From NCBI RefSeq assembly GCF_900590755.1, contig NZ_UUOC01000053.1:124001-188000 (forward strand): DNA of 64,000 nt, given 5' to 3'. The position numbers were made by a program, and so were the translations under genes. This document shows positions 55,430 to 63,777 of this stretch, one piece after another. The DNA is from Pseudomonas viridiflava. GTDB taxonomy: Bacteria; Pseudomonadota; Gammaproteobacteria; Pseudomonadales; Pseudomonadaceae. Numbering within the stretch: position 1 is the first letter of the stretch; every line of letters starts with the position of its first letter. Under the pieces are notes generated by a model that was given only the letters and a program-made list of their open reading frames with translations, had not been told where the DNA came from and did no database searches.

Positions 55430-56053
55430 ATGTCAGACATTCAGCAATCATCCATAGGTTATCTAACGCACGCAGGGGATTTTACCCTGCGCAACAGCCG
55501 TGCTCTGGGTGGTGTTACCCAGATCTGGTCGGATGCGTTTGCCCGTGTGATGGCTGAACAGCTGCGCGATAACCCCTCTGAACCGGTACACGAAAGCGCT
55601 GTTGCCACTGATGTTGTCACTGGCGAGCCGGTTGCCGGTGCGCGCACTCTGGGCAAGATCGTCGAGCAACGCGCCTGCCCGGTTGAAGACATGCCGCGCG
55701 TCCCGTCCGTGCCGTTGTTCCTGCCGATTGCCGAATTTGAACTCGACCTGCTGCCGCCGCCGAACGAACCGTTCAGCCTCGGCGAAATGATCGCTCAACA
55801 GCGCAATCTGGAATTCGATGCTCAGTGGGTGCGTCCAAACGTGCTCAACCCGTACGATGACAGCGTGATTCCTGGCCCAGGTCCTGAGCCACGCCCTCTG
55901 CACACGCCAATCGCTGAATTCGAATGGGACCTGGCCGACAAGCCTGCCCTGCCACTGGATGACGACACCCTCGTCGCCCAACAGCGCGCACTGGACTACG
56001 ACAACGGCTGGGCACGCCCGATTATTCTGCAGAATCTGCGTTTGGCGGCTTGA
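55430..56053 (+). CDS. Uncharacterised protein with a 41-residue internal duplication
   Basis: I do not recognise the family. The 207-residue protein has no signal or membrane segment. Residues 99-139 and 160-200 are two copies of one unit, 41 residues each: both begin PIAEFE-DL and contain AQQR-L-(F/Y)D--W-RP. The linker is rich in Pro and Gly (VIPGPGPEPRP). The N-terminal half (1-95) is unrelated. ATG 55430 (MSDIQQSSIG) is better than 55400. It is divergent from rsmJ. Confidence 0.85.
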   Translation: MSDIQQSSIGYLTHAGDFTLRNSRALGGVTQIWSDAFARVMAEQLRDNPSEPVHESAVATDVVTGEPVAGARTLGKIVEQRACPVEDMPRVPSVPLFLPIAEFELDLLPPPNEPFSLGEMIAQQRNLEFDAQWVRPNVLNPYDDSVIPGPGPEPRPLHTPIAEFEWDLADKPALPLDDDTLVAQQRALDYDNGWARPIILQNLRLAA

Positions 56054-56075
56054 TCGAATTCGCGATCGAATATTC

Positions 56076-56165
56076 GTGGGACCGGCTTTAGCCGGGAAGA
56101 GGTCGGTACAACCGCAATATCTGCATCGTGAGAAATACAGCCTTCCCGGCTAAAGCCGGTCCCAC
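56076..56165. repeat. REP pair, GTGGGACCGGCTT type, at a convergent gene end
   Basis: Perfect inverted arms beginning GTGGGACCGGCTTTAGCCGG. It sits between the stop codons of the duplicated-unit protein and the extensin-like protein. Confidence 0.9.
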
Positions 56166-56196
56166 AAGTTTTAGCAGCGCCCTCGAAATATCAGCA

Positions 56197-56895
56197 TCAC
56201 CGACAAACCCGCCAAGCCCCCATATCCAGATGAAAATGATTCTGGTGGGCAGCGTTGTAGTCAGGCCCCAATACCGTATTGAAATTCTTGCAGGCTCCGT
56301 CGCGAACCTGGCGCAGGAAGCGGCCTTTGTCGCCGCTGTCTTTCCAGTCCCGCAGCAGATTGATCCGCTGCCCGTCCGCTAAGCGAAAACCCGCGATATC
56401 CAGCGCATTGGCGCTGGCATGCTGGCTCAGCCTTCCGCTGCTGCGGCCATACACGTTGCGACAGGCAAAGCTGCCCAGATGATCGATGCGCGTCACTTGC
56501 TGGCCAAACACCGCCTCGGCAGCGGGCTGCAAGGTGTGGACTTCAAACAGCGCGTAAGCCACCGCCAACGGGCAACTGGCAAGAAAGCTGCTGCTCAGTG
56601 CCACCTCACTGCCCTGCACGCGCAATACATCACTGAGGGGGCAGTTGGCGGAGGGATCGCTGTCCGCCTGATGGCTGAAGCGCAGCTTCGACGAACTCAG
56701 CACCAGATCGCACAATTGCGGATCACCCTTGAGGCGCGACAGCTTGTAGGACGTCAGAAAGTTGGTCTCAGCCCTGATGTCCAGCGGCGCCCATGGATTC
56801 CATTGCGCTGGCACTTCAATCCAGCCGCGCCACACCGCCGCGACTGTGCCAGCACACAGCAGCAGTAAGACCAGCAGCAGAGTCGATCCACGCAT
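56197..56895 (-). CDS. Extensin-like C-terminal domain protein
   Basis: The 232-residue protein has an N-terminal signal anchor (LLLVLLLLCAGTVAAVW, about 6-22) and a periplasmic extensin-like C-terminal domain. Conserved residues: HASANALDIAGFRL (His and Asp), cysteines in SANCPLSD and FACRNVYGR, and a final NHFHLDMG (His-x-His). These resemble zinc ligands of LAS-type peptidases, so a cell-wall role is possible but not shown. It follows the PEP mutase family gene by 2 bp. Confidence 0.87.
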   Translation of the reverse strand: MRGSTLLLVLLLLCAGTVAAVWRGWIEVPAQWNPWAPLDIRAETNFLTSYKLSRLKGDPQLCDLVLSSSKLRFSHQADSDPSANCPLSDVLRVQGSEVALSSSFLASCPLAVAYALFEVHTLQPAAEAVFGQQVTRIDHLGSFACRNVYGRSSGRLSQHASANALDIAGFRLADGQRINLLRDWKDSGDKGRFLRQVRDGACKNFNTVLGPDYNAAHQNHFHLDMGAWRVCR

Positions 56896-56897
56896 CC

Positions 56898-57734
56898 TTA
56901 AACCTTGAACAGCGCGTTGAGCTGAGCAAACGGCAGCGCCTGTTCGGCATAGCTGAAGGTGCCGCCCGTGCGGATTTCCTCAGCAGCGCGATACAAGCCA
57001 CCAAACGCCGCCCGAGCCAGTGACGAGCCGACACTGATGCGCTTGACGCCGCACTCCGACAAATCCGCGACAGTCAGCGTGACGCCGCCAAGGCCCATCA
57101 GCACATTTACCGGCTTGGGCGCGACAGCACGGACCACGGCGATCACTTCTTCCCGAGTGCGCAGGCCTGGGGCGTAGAGCACGTCGGCGCCAGCGTCAGC
57201 GTAGGCCTCCAGGCGACGTAAGGTGTCAGAAAGATCCATCCGGTCATTCAGCAGATTCTCTGCACGAGCGGTAAGCATGAACGGGAACGGCAAGCTGCGC
57301 ACCGCCAGAGCCGCCGCTTTAACCCGGGCAACTGACAGTTCGAAATCGTAAATCGGCTGGTCGGTCTTGCCGGTGGCGTCTTCGATGGAGCCACCGATGA
57401 TGCCCGTTGCCGCCGCCGCAAGCAGGTTGGCTGCACAATCTTCCGGGCTGTCGGCAAAGCCGTTCTCCAGGTCAGCGGCCACCGGCAAAGCCGTGGCGGC
57501 GACGATGGCGCGGATGTTGTCCAGGGATTCATTTAGGCTGAGAGCACCTTCGGCATCTGCCCGACCCAAAGTAAATGCCAGGCCGGCGCTGGTGGTAGCC
57601 AGCGCCTCGAAGCCCATGGATGCCAGGAGTTTCGCTGAACCTGCGTCCCACGGATTGGGGATTACAAAGGCGTGGTCGCGTTCATGCAAGGCTTTGAAGG
57701 CCTGAGCGCGAAGTAGCTGCTGCTGCAAATCCAT
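56898..57734 (-). CDS. Isocitrate lyase/PEP mutase family protein
   Basis: The 278-residue protein belongs to the PEP mutase/isocitrate lyase superfamily (PF13714 type). It has the TIM-barrel pattern: FVIPNPWDAGSAKLL (about 23-37), DLENGFADSPED (metal and substrate region) and GGSIEDATGK. The cysteine of true isocitrate lyases is absent from the segment where KKCGH occurs, so it is not a glyoxylate-cycle enzyme. The substrate is unknown; a carboxyphosphonate or oxaloacetate-type substrate is possible. The start at 57734 (MDLQQQLLRAQ) is chosen; 57854 is implausible. Confidence 0.86.
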   Translation of the reverse strand: MDLQQQLLRAQAFKALHERDHAFVIPNPWDAGSAKLLASMGFEALATTSAGLAFTLGRADAEGALSLNESLDNIRAIVAATALPVAADLENGFADSPEDCAANLLAAAATGIIGGSIEDATGKTDQPIYDFELSVARVKAAALAVRSLPFPFMLTARAENLLNDRMDLSDTLRRLEAYADAGADVLYAPGLRTREEVIAVVRAVAPKPVNVLMGLGGVTLTVADLSECGVKRISVGSSLARAAFGGLYRAAEEIRTGGTFSYAEQALPFAQLNALFKV

Positions 57735-57790
57735 TGGGCGACTTCCTGTTCGAATAGTTGATGCGGCTATAGAAGCCACATCTATCGACC

Positions 57791-58660
57791 TCAGAGCAAG
57801 CCCAGTTGCTGCACCGGTGGCGCACGATCGAGTTCCGGCAACGGCGGCAGCCACGGCAGACGGGCCATCAACTGGCTGTGAAAGCGTCGCGCCAGTTGCG
57901 GTGCTTCAAGGTTGTCCGGGGTGTGCAGGAACACATACGGCGTGCGGCCCTCCTCGATCCAGCCGGCAACCTTCTCAACCCACTGCAGCAGGAACGTGTC
58001 GTTTGCCTCCAATTCTGGACGGCCGATAAAGCGCACCTGCGGGAATTGCGTCAGCGCAGCGGGCCGCGCGGGCACCTTTGGTTTTTTGGACTGCGCATGC
58101 AGCACTGCCGGATCACTGGACGCGCAGCTGAACAACGGGCGTGAATCCAGGCAGATACGCTCAACGCCGCGATCAAGCAGCAGCCGATTGAGCGCTCGCT
58201 CTTCATCCCCCTTGTCAAAGAACGCCAGGTTGCGCACTTCCACCGCCATTGGGCATTGCAGCTCATCGATGAAAGTTGCCAGTTCGGCCAGGCGATGCGG
58301 GGCGAAACTGGCGGGCAGTTGCAGCCAGAATGGCGCAACGCGCTGGCCCAGCGGCGCGAGAAGCTGAATGAAGGTTTCGGCGGCGCTCAGTTGCAGGCGC
58401 AGATCACCGCCATGGCTGATATCACCATGAAACTTGGCAGTGAAGCGAAAATCCTCGGGCAGCGTTTCGGCCCAGCGCTGTATGACGGAGGGCTTGGGAC
58501 GAGCGTAAAAAGTGGTGTTGCCTTCTACCGCGTTGAAAACTTGCGCATATAGGCCGAGGAATTCATTGCTGCGGGCATCTTCGGGATACAGCGATTCGCG
58601 CCATGCGTTTTCACTCCATGACGGACACCCGAGGTAGTAAGGCAGACGGAAATCGTTCAA
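57791..58660 (-). CDS. DUF72-domain protein
   Basis: The 289-residue protein is a TIM-barrel-like DUF72 member of unknown function. Typical blocks: YYLGCPSWSENAW (about 7-19), FNAVEGNTTFYARP and FRFTAKFHGDISH. The best start is TTG at 58660, overlapping the stop of the gene above by 4 bp (TTGA); TTG 58696 is an alternative. It lies 56 bp upstream of the PEP mutase family gene and may be in one unit with it. Confidence 0.82.
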   Translation of the reverse strand: MNDFRLPYYLGCPSWSENAWRESLYPEDARSNEFLGLYAQVFNAVEGNTTFYARPKPSVIQRWAETLPEDFRFTAKFHGDISHGGDLRLQLSAAETFIQLLAPLGQRVAPFWLQLPASFAPHRLAELATFIDELQCPMAVEVRNLAFFDKGDEERALNRLLLDRGVERICLDSRPLFSCASSDPAVLHAQSKKPKVPARPAALTQFPQVRFIGRPELEANDTFLLQWVEKVAGWIEEGRTPYVFLHTPDNLEAPQLARRFHSQLMARLPWLPPLPELDRAPPVQQLGLL

Positions 58661-58965
58661 ACGTGGACGTCGAGTCCTGAAATTTCCAGATCCCAATCAA
58701 CGAAGCTGGCGGTGGTCAGGTAACTGGCCAAAGCATTGGCGACGCGAGTGCTCATTGAGCGAGGGAAGATGATGTCTTGCGGACGGGCTGGCACATTGGC
58801 GGTGGAGCTGGCCTGACCTGCACCACTGGAGCGAGCATTTTTTGGCTGCGGGACAACCTCAGCATCAACTTCCACTTCCTCGAAAACACCGTCCACAGTC
58901 GCAGGCGCCTTGCCTGGCTTGCGTTTGATCGGGTAAGAACGTTGTGAAGGGCCGTCTATGCGCAT
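58657..58965 (-). CDS. Hypothetical protein, 102 residues
   Basis: I do not recognise it. The first 70 residues are low-complexity and polar (basic start, then acidic EEVEVDAEVVPQ); the C-terminus (about 72-102: RVANALASYLTTASFVDWDL) looks folded and carries the conserved-looking end. There is no signal. It is coupled to the DUF72 gene by a TTGA overlap, the only functional hint. Confidence 0.65.
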   Translation of the reverse strand: MRIDGPSQRSYPIKRKPGKAPATVDGVFEEVEVDAEVVPQPKNARSSGAGQASSTANVPARPQDIIFPRSMSTRVANALASYLTTASFVDWDLEISGLDVHV

Positions 58966-59134
58966 TAGTGCGTACTCTGCATCTTATAGTGGCAATTTAA
59001 CGTCACGGATATGCACATAGCAATAATCCGAACGTTAACTAGACCACACATATCGCAAAAGGTTTTTGCCGAGTCACATGATTGGTGGGGTGAGCGACGA
59101 ATGGTCACTCGTTGCAACTAGTCGTTAAGACTAT

Positions 59135-59224
59135 GTGGGACCGGCTTTAGCCGGGAAGACGCCGGAACTGGCATACAACATGGGCTGGCAGAAAGACCGC
59201 CTTCCCGGCTAAAGCCGGTCCCAC
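59135..59224. repeat. REP pair, GTGGGACCGGCTT type
   Basis: Perfect inverted arms beginning GTGGGACCGGCTTTAGCCGG. It lies between tsaB and the 102-residue hypothetical gene. The rest of this gap (58966-59134) shows no other feature. Confidence 0.9.
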
Positions 59225-59244
59225 TTCATCCACCTCATATCCCA

Positions 59245-59919
59245 CTACCGCGCTTTTGGCGTCGCCACTTTATCGCGCAGGTAAACCGGTTGGGCGTCGT
59301 CGGCGACGATGGCCTCGCCCCGATGCCAGGCGAAAGCGGCCAGGGTCAGCAGGTCCTGTGCGTGGGGCAGCATGCTGGCATCGTGGCCGCTGAGGGCAAC
59401 GGGAATACGCTCGGCATAACCCCAGCCCGTGCCCGAACCAAACCACTCGCCGCTGGCGTCCGTTGGCAGTGCAGCCTGCTCCGGTGGCAGAACCGCTTCG
59501 GCACCCAGCAGACGCATTTCACCGGCCGTTTCGCGATAGCAGCCCCAATAAACCTCGTCCATTCGCGCATCAATGGCAGACGCCACCTGATGTGCGCCAT
59601 GCTCACGCAGCGCACGCTGGGCCAGGACGGCCAGATTGGACACCGGCAAGACCGGGCGCTCCAGGGCAAAGGCCAGGCCCTGCACTACGCCAATGGCGAT
59701 TCGCACACCGGTGAATGCACCCGGACCACGGCCGAACGCGATGGCATCCAGCGCTGAAAGACCGATCCCCGCCCCGGCCATGATCGTTTTGATCATCGGC
59801 AGCAGACGCTGAGCGTGCAGGCGCGGAATCACCTCGTAGTGGCTCAGCACCTTGCCGTCGTGCAGCAAGGCGACCGAGCAAGCTTCAGTGGCGGTATCCA
59901 GGGCCAGCAAGGTGGTCAT
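59245..59919 (-). CDS. tsaB: tRNA threonylcarbamoyladenosine biosynthesis protein TsaB
   Basis: TsaB partners with TsaD and TsaE to make t6A37, the substrate of TcdA (41117) in this window. It is 224 residues of the ASKHA fold. LLALDTATEACSVAL is at the start and IAFGRGPGAFTGVRIA near 67-82. I use ATG 59919; ATG 59934 adds five residues. No clear Shine-Dalgarno sequence precedes either. It lies downstream of adk, beyond a terminator. Confidence 0.94.
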   Translation of the reverse strand: MTTLLALDTATEACSVALLHDGKVLSHYEVIPRLHAQRLLPMIKTIMAGAGIGLSALDAIAFGRGPGAFTGVRIAIGVVQGLAFALERPVLPVSNLAVLAQRALREHGAHQVASAIDARMDEVYWGCYRETAGEMRLLGAEAVLPPEQAALPTDASGEWFGSGTGWGYAERIPVALSGHDASMLPHAQDLLTLAAFAWHRGEAIVADDAQPVYLRDKVATPKAR

Positions 59920-59966
59920 TTGGGGGGTATCCATCAGTGTGAAAAAAGGGGCGCATTATAAACGAC

Positions 59967-59990
59967 AAACGGCCCGCAAGCGGGCCGTTT
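59967..59990 (-). terminator. Intrinsic terminator between adk and tsaB
   Basis: AAACGGCCCGC-AA-GCGGGCCGTTT is a perfect 11-bp stem. On the minus strand it is followed by TGTCGTTTATAATG, and on the plus strand by TATTG. It may work in both directions. TATAAT (minus strand, 59956-59961) could be a -10 for tsaB. Confidence 0.8.
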
Positions 59991-60012
59991 TATTGACTGA
60001 CTCAAGCGTTGA

Positions 60013-60660
60013 TCAGCTCAGGGCAGACAGTACCTTGGCGGTAATTTCTTCAACAGAACCGACACCAGCGATATGGCTGCACTTTGGCTTGCCATTTTTC
60101 GCTTCAAGCTTGCTGTAGAACTCAACCAGCGGCTTGGTCTGTGCGTGGTAGACGGACAGACGATGGCGAACGGTCTCTTCGACGTCATCTTTGCGCTGCA
60201 ACAGCGGCTCGCCGGTTACATCGTCAACGCCTTCGACTTTCGGCGGATTGAAGATGGTGTGGTAGATGCGACCGGAACCTTCATGTACACGGCGACCGGA
60301 CATGCGCTTGACGATTTCTTCGTCATCAACAGCGATTTCCAGCACGTTGTCGATTTCCAGACCGGCAGCCAGCAGCGCTTCAGCCTGCGGGATGGTACGC
60401 GGGAAGCCGTCGAACAGTACGCCATTGGCACAATCAGGCTCGGACAGGCGATCCTTGATCAGGCCGATGATCAGGTCATCGGAAACCAGGCCGCCGCTGT
60501 CCATGACGCTTTTGGCTTTCAGGCCTAGTTCGGTGCCAGCCTTGACCGCAGCGCGCAGCATATCGCCGGTGGAAATTTGCGGGATGCCGAATTTTTCAGT
60601 GATGAATTTTGCCTGAGTACCTTTACCGGCCCCGGGAGCTCCCAGCAGAATCACGCGCAT
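60013..60660 (-). CDS. adk: Adenylate kinase
   Basis: Adk interconverts ATP, ADP and AMP. It is 215 residues. The P-loop LLGAPGAGKGTQ is at about 5-16, DGFPRTIPQAEALL is the nucleotide-binding motif, and the LID domain has RRVHEGSGRIYHTIF without the zinc-finger cysteines, as in E. coli. The start at 60660 gives MRVILLGAPG. A 274-bp gap separates it from ppc. Confidence 0.97.
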   Translation of the reverse strand: MRVILLGAPGAGKGTQAKFITEKFGIPQISTGDMLRAAVKAGTELGLKAKSVMDSGGLVSDDLIIGLIKDRLSEPDCANGVLFDGFPRTIPQAEALLAAGLEIDNVLEIAVDDEEIVKRMSGRRVHEGSGRIYHTIFNPPKVEGVDDVTGEPLLQRKDDVEETVRHRLSVYHAQTKPLVEFYSKLEAKNGKPKCSHIAGVGSVEEITAKVLSALS

Positions 60661-60894
60661 CGATGTGCTCCTCAAATTTTTTATATAGAAACGTCGGATT
60701 CGCCACTACAGGACCAATCTCTTAAATAGTTCGAGCCGAAGAATGGCCAAAGGCTGATCAAGATACACAGCCGACACAGACGGCACAAGCCGCCAAAAGT
60801 CGCAGTATCCGCAGGTTGGTCAGAGGCAGCAGAGTACGTGATTGATTCGCCCTGTTCCGAGCGGGTAAAAACACGCAAGTCATTGATCGACATA

Positions 60895-60918
60895 GGGCAC
60901 TGGCTTTTACCAGCGCCC
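60895..60918 (-). terminator. Hairpin shortly after ppc
   Basis: GGGCACTGG (60895-60903) pairs with CCAGCGCCC (60910-60918), one G-U pair, loop of 6. No U-run follows on the minus strand, so termination is uncertain. Confidence 0.4.
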
Positions 60919-60934
60919 TCGGCGAGCTGTGCCA

Positions 60935-63571
60935 TCAGCCGGTATTGCGCAATCCGGCGGCGATTCCGGCTACAGACACCAGAAGCGCCTGTTCCAGAGG
61001 ACTCTCCAGACTGGCCTCGCGGCTGCGCGAACGAGCAAGCAGCTCGGCCTGCAGCAGGTGCAGCGGATCGAGATACGTGTTGCGCAGGCTGATGAATTCA
61101 AGGGTTGCCGGGCTATGTGCCAGCAGTTGCGACTGGCGGGTCAGGCCAAGCACCACCGCGCACGCCTGCGACAATAGGCCGCGCAAATGCGTACCCAAAT
61201 GTTGCAGCTCGGGCGCTACCAGACGCTGATCGTACAAATGCGCAATGTCGTGATCGGCTTTGGCCAGCACCATCTCCAGCATGTCGATTCGAGTCCGGAA
61301 GAACGGCCACTGCTCACGCATTTCGTCCAGCAGGTCACCTTCGCCCCGCTCCAGCGCTTTGCTCAGGGCCGCTTCCCAGCCGAGCCAGGCGGGAAGCATC
61401 AAGCGCGTCTGGGTCCAGGCGAAGATCCACGGAATGGCGCGCAAACTTTCTACCCCACCCTCACGACGTTTGGCCGGACGACTGCCCAGGGGCAAGCGAC
61501 CCAGTTCCTGCTCGGGAGTTGCCTGGCGAAAGTATTCGACGAACTCGGGGTTTTCCCGCACCACGGCGCGGTACGCCTTGACGCCATCGGCGGCCAGGTT
61601 ATCCATCATTTTGCGCCAGGCCGGTTGTGGTGGCGGCGGAGGCTGCAAGGTGGCTTCAAGCACGGCGGCCAGGTAGAGATTGAGGTTCTGCTCGGCGATG
61701 TCCGGCAGGCCGAACTTGAAGCGGATCATCTCGCCCTGCTCGGTGGTACGGAAACGCCCGGCCACCGATCCTGGCGGTTGCGACAGAATCGCCGCATGGG
61801 CCGGACCGCCGCCGCGCCCTACGGTGCCGCCGCGACCGTGGAATAGCAGCAGCTCCACTTGTTGCTCGCGACAGATTTCTACCAGCCTTTCCTGCGCCCG
61901 ATACTGCGCCCAGGCCGACGCGGTGGTGCCCGCATCCTTGGCCGAGTCGGAATAGCCAATCATCACTTCTTGAGGGCCGTGCAAACGCGAGCGGTAACCC
62001 GGCAGGCTCAGCAATTGCTCGATGGCGGGCCCGGCGTTATCCAGGTCCGCCAGGGTTTCAAACAGCGGCACCACGCGCATGGGCCGCTGCAATCCGGCCT
62101 CTTTGAGCAGCAATTGCACCGCGAGCACGTCCGAAGCCGCGCCCGCCATGGAGATCACATACGAACCAAGCGACGCAGCCGGGGCCGCCGCGACTTCACG
62201 ACAGGTCGCCAGTACTTCAGCCGTGTCCGCCGCCGGTTTGAAATGCGCGGGCAGCAGCGGTCGCCGGTTATTCAGTTCAGCCAGCAGGAAATCGACCCGC
62301 GCCTGTTCGTCCCAGTCTTCATAGCGACCCAGGCCCAGGTAATCGGTGATTTCGGTCATGGCCGAGCAATGACGGCTGGAGTCCTGACGCACGTCGAGGC
62401 GCACCAGGAAAAGGCCGAATGTCACCGCACGACGCAGACAGTCGAGCAGAGGCCCGTCGGCGATCACGCCCATGCCGCATTCATGCAGGGACTGGAAGCA
62501 CAGCATCAGCGGCGCCAGCAACTCGCGGTTGTCGTGCAGAACACTTTCCGGCGCGGGCTGGGTGACGCTTAACGACGACTGCGCCCAGTTACGGGTCGCC
62601 CGCAGGCGTTCACGCAATTGCTTGAGTACTGCGCGATACGGCTCGGCGCTATCACCGACACTGGCGCGCAAGGCATCGCTGGCTTGCTGCATGGACAACT
62701 CGGCGGCCAGTTGATCAACATCACGCAAGTAAAGATCGGCTGCCATCCAGCGCGCCAAAAGCAGCACTTCCCGGGTTACGGCAGCGGTGACGTTGGGATT
62801 GCCATCCCGGTCGCCGCCCATCCATGAAGCAAACCGGATCGGCGCGGCTTCCAGTGGCAGGTGAAAACCGGTGGCGGCATGCAGCGCGTGATCAGCCTTG
62901 CGCAAATAATTGGGGACCGCGTGCCACAGAGAATGCTCGATAACCGCAAACCCCCACTTGGCTTCATCTACAGGGGTCGGCCGGGTGCGACGGATTTCTT
63001 CGGTGTGCCAGGCTTCAGCGATCAGCCGCTGCAAACGCTCGGTGATCTGCTCGCGTTCGGCGCTGCTCAGATCCCGGTGATCCAGCGCGGCCAACTGCGC
63101 GGCGATCGCATCGTATTTCTGAATCAGTGTGCGGCGTGCCACTTCAGTGGGGTGTGCGGTCAGGACCAGTTCGATTTCCAGCTTGCCCAATTGCCGCGCC
63201 AGGGATTCGCTGCTCTGCCCGGAGGTTTTGAGACGCTCCAGCAGCTCAGGCAGGACCCGTGATTCAAAAGGCTGCGGCTGTGAATCATCGCGGCGGCGGA
63301 TCAGCTGATATTGCTCGGCGATGTTGGCCAGGTTCAGGAATTGATTGAAGGCCCGGGCCACGGGCAGAAGCTCATCTTCGCCGAGGCCGTCCACACTGGA
63401 ACTGAGTTGTTCAGCGCCTTCGACAGAGCCTTTACGCCCAGCCTTGGCGCCCTTGCGAATGCGCTCGATCTTGTCGAGAAACTCAGGCCCGCGCTGATCG
63501 CGGATGGTGTTGCCCAGCAACTCGCCCAACAGGTGAACGTCCTCGCGCAAACGCGCATCGATATCCGCCAT
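60935..63571 (-). CDS. ppc: Phosphoenolpyruvate carboxylase
   Basis: Ppc makes oxaloacetate from PEP and bicarbonate, refilling the TCA cycle. It is 878 residues, the normal length. The catalytic His is in VLTAHPTEVARR (near 139), with GYSDSAKDAG (about 530) and FHGRGGTVGRGGGP (about 575) as substrate loops. The C-terminus ends LRNTG; Asn-Thr-Gly is the conserved family end. The start at 63571 (MADIDARLREDV) is chosen over 63586. Confidence 0.97.
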   Translation of the reverse strand: MADIDARLREDVHLLGELLGNTIRDQRGPEFLDKIERIRKGAKAGRKGSVEGAEQLSSSVDGLGEDELLPVARAFNQFLNLANIAEQYQLIRRRDDSQPQPFESRVLPELLERLKTSGQSSESLARQLGKLEIELVLTAHPTEVARRTLIQKYDAIAAQLAALDHRDLSSAEREQITERLQRLIAEAWHTEEIRRTRPTPVDEAKWGFAVIEHSLWHAVPNYLRKADHALHAATGFHLPLEAAPIRFASWMGGDRDGNPNVTAAVTREVLLLARWMAADLYLRDVDQLAAELSMQQASDALRASVGDSAEPYRAVLKQLRERLRATRNWAQSSLSVTQPAPESVLHDNRELLAPLMLCFQSLHECGMGVIADGPLLDCLRRAVTFGLFLVRLDVRQDSSRHCSAMTEITDYLGLGRYEDWDEQARVDFLLAELNNRRPLLPAHFKPAADTAEVLATCREVAAAPAASLGSYVISMAGAASDVLAVQLLLKEAGLQRPMRVVPLFETLADLDNAGPAIEQLLSLPGYRSRLHGPQEVMIGYSDSAKDAGTTASAWAQYRAQERLVEICREQQVELLLFHGRGGTVGRGGGPAHAAILSQPPGSVAGRFRTTEQGEMIRFKFGLPDIAEQNLNLYLAAVLEATLQPPPPPQPAWRKMMDNLAADGVKAYRAVVRENPEFVEYFRQATPEQELGRLPLGSRPAKRREGGVESLRAIPWIFAWTQTRLMLPAWLGWEAALSKALERGEGDLLDEMREQWPFFRTRIDMLEMVLAKADHDIAHLYDQRLVAPELQHLGTHLRGLLSQACAVVLGLTRQSQLLAHSPATLEFISLRNTYLDPLHLLQAELLARSRSREASLESPLEQALLVSVAGIAAGLRNTG

Positions 63572-63777
63572 CGTCCCTTCTCCCACTGTTTTTTATATAG
63601 GGGTGCCACGCCATTCATAGCCGGTTGCCAGTGAACAAGCGTGGAAAAATCCGCTCTACCCACAGTGCACCAAAATTGTGTGACACGCCAAATCCGTATT
63701 CATCTAGTCTCATTCATGAGCCTGATGGCTCACTACTCGACCAGACCTGCCGTCAGCGGGTAACCGAAGGGGTCCCT

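Noticed and set aside
60681..60935. 84-codon minus-strand frame beginning TGATG at the ppc stop
   Set aside because: The coupled start is suggestive, but there is no recognisable domain, the C-terminal part looks random, and a hairpin lies within it; conservation would have to be shown.
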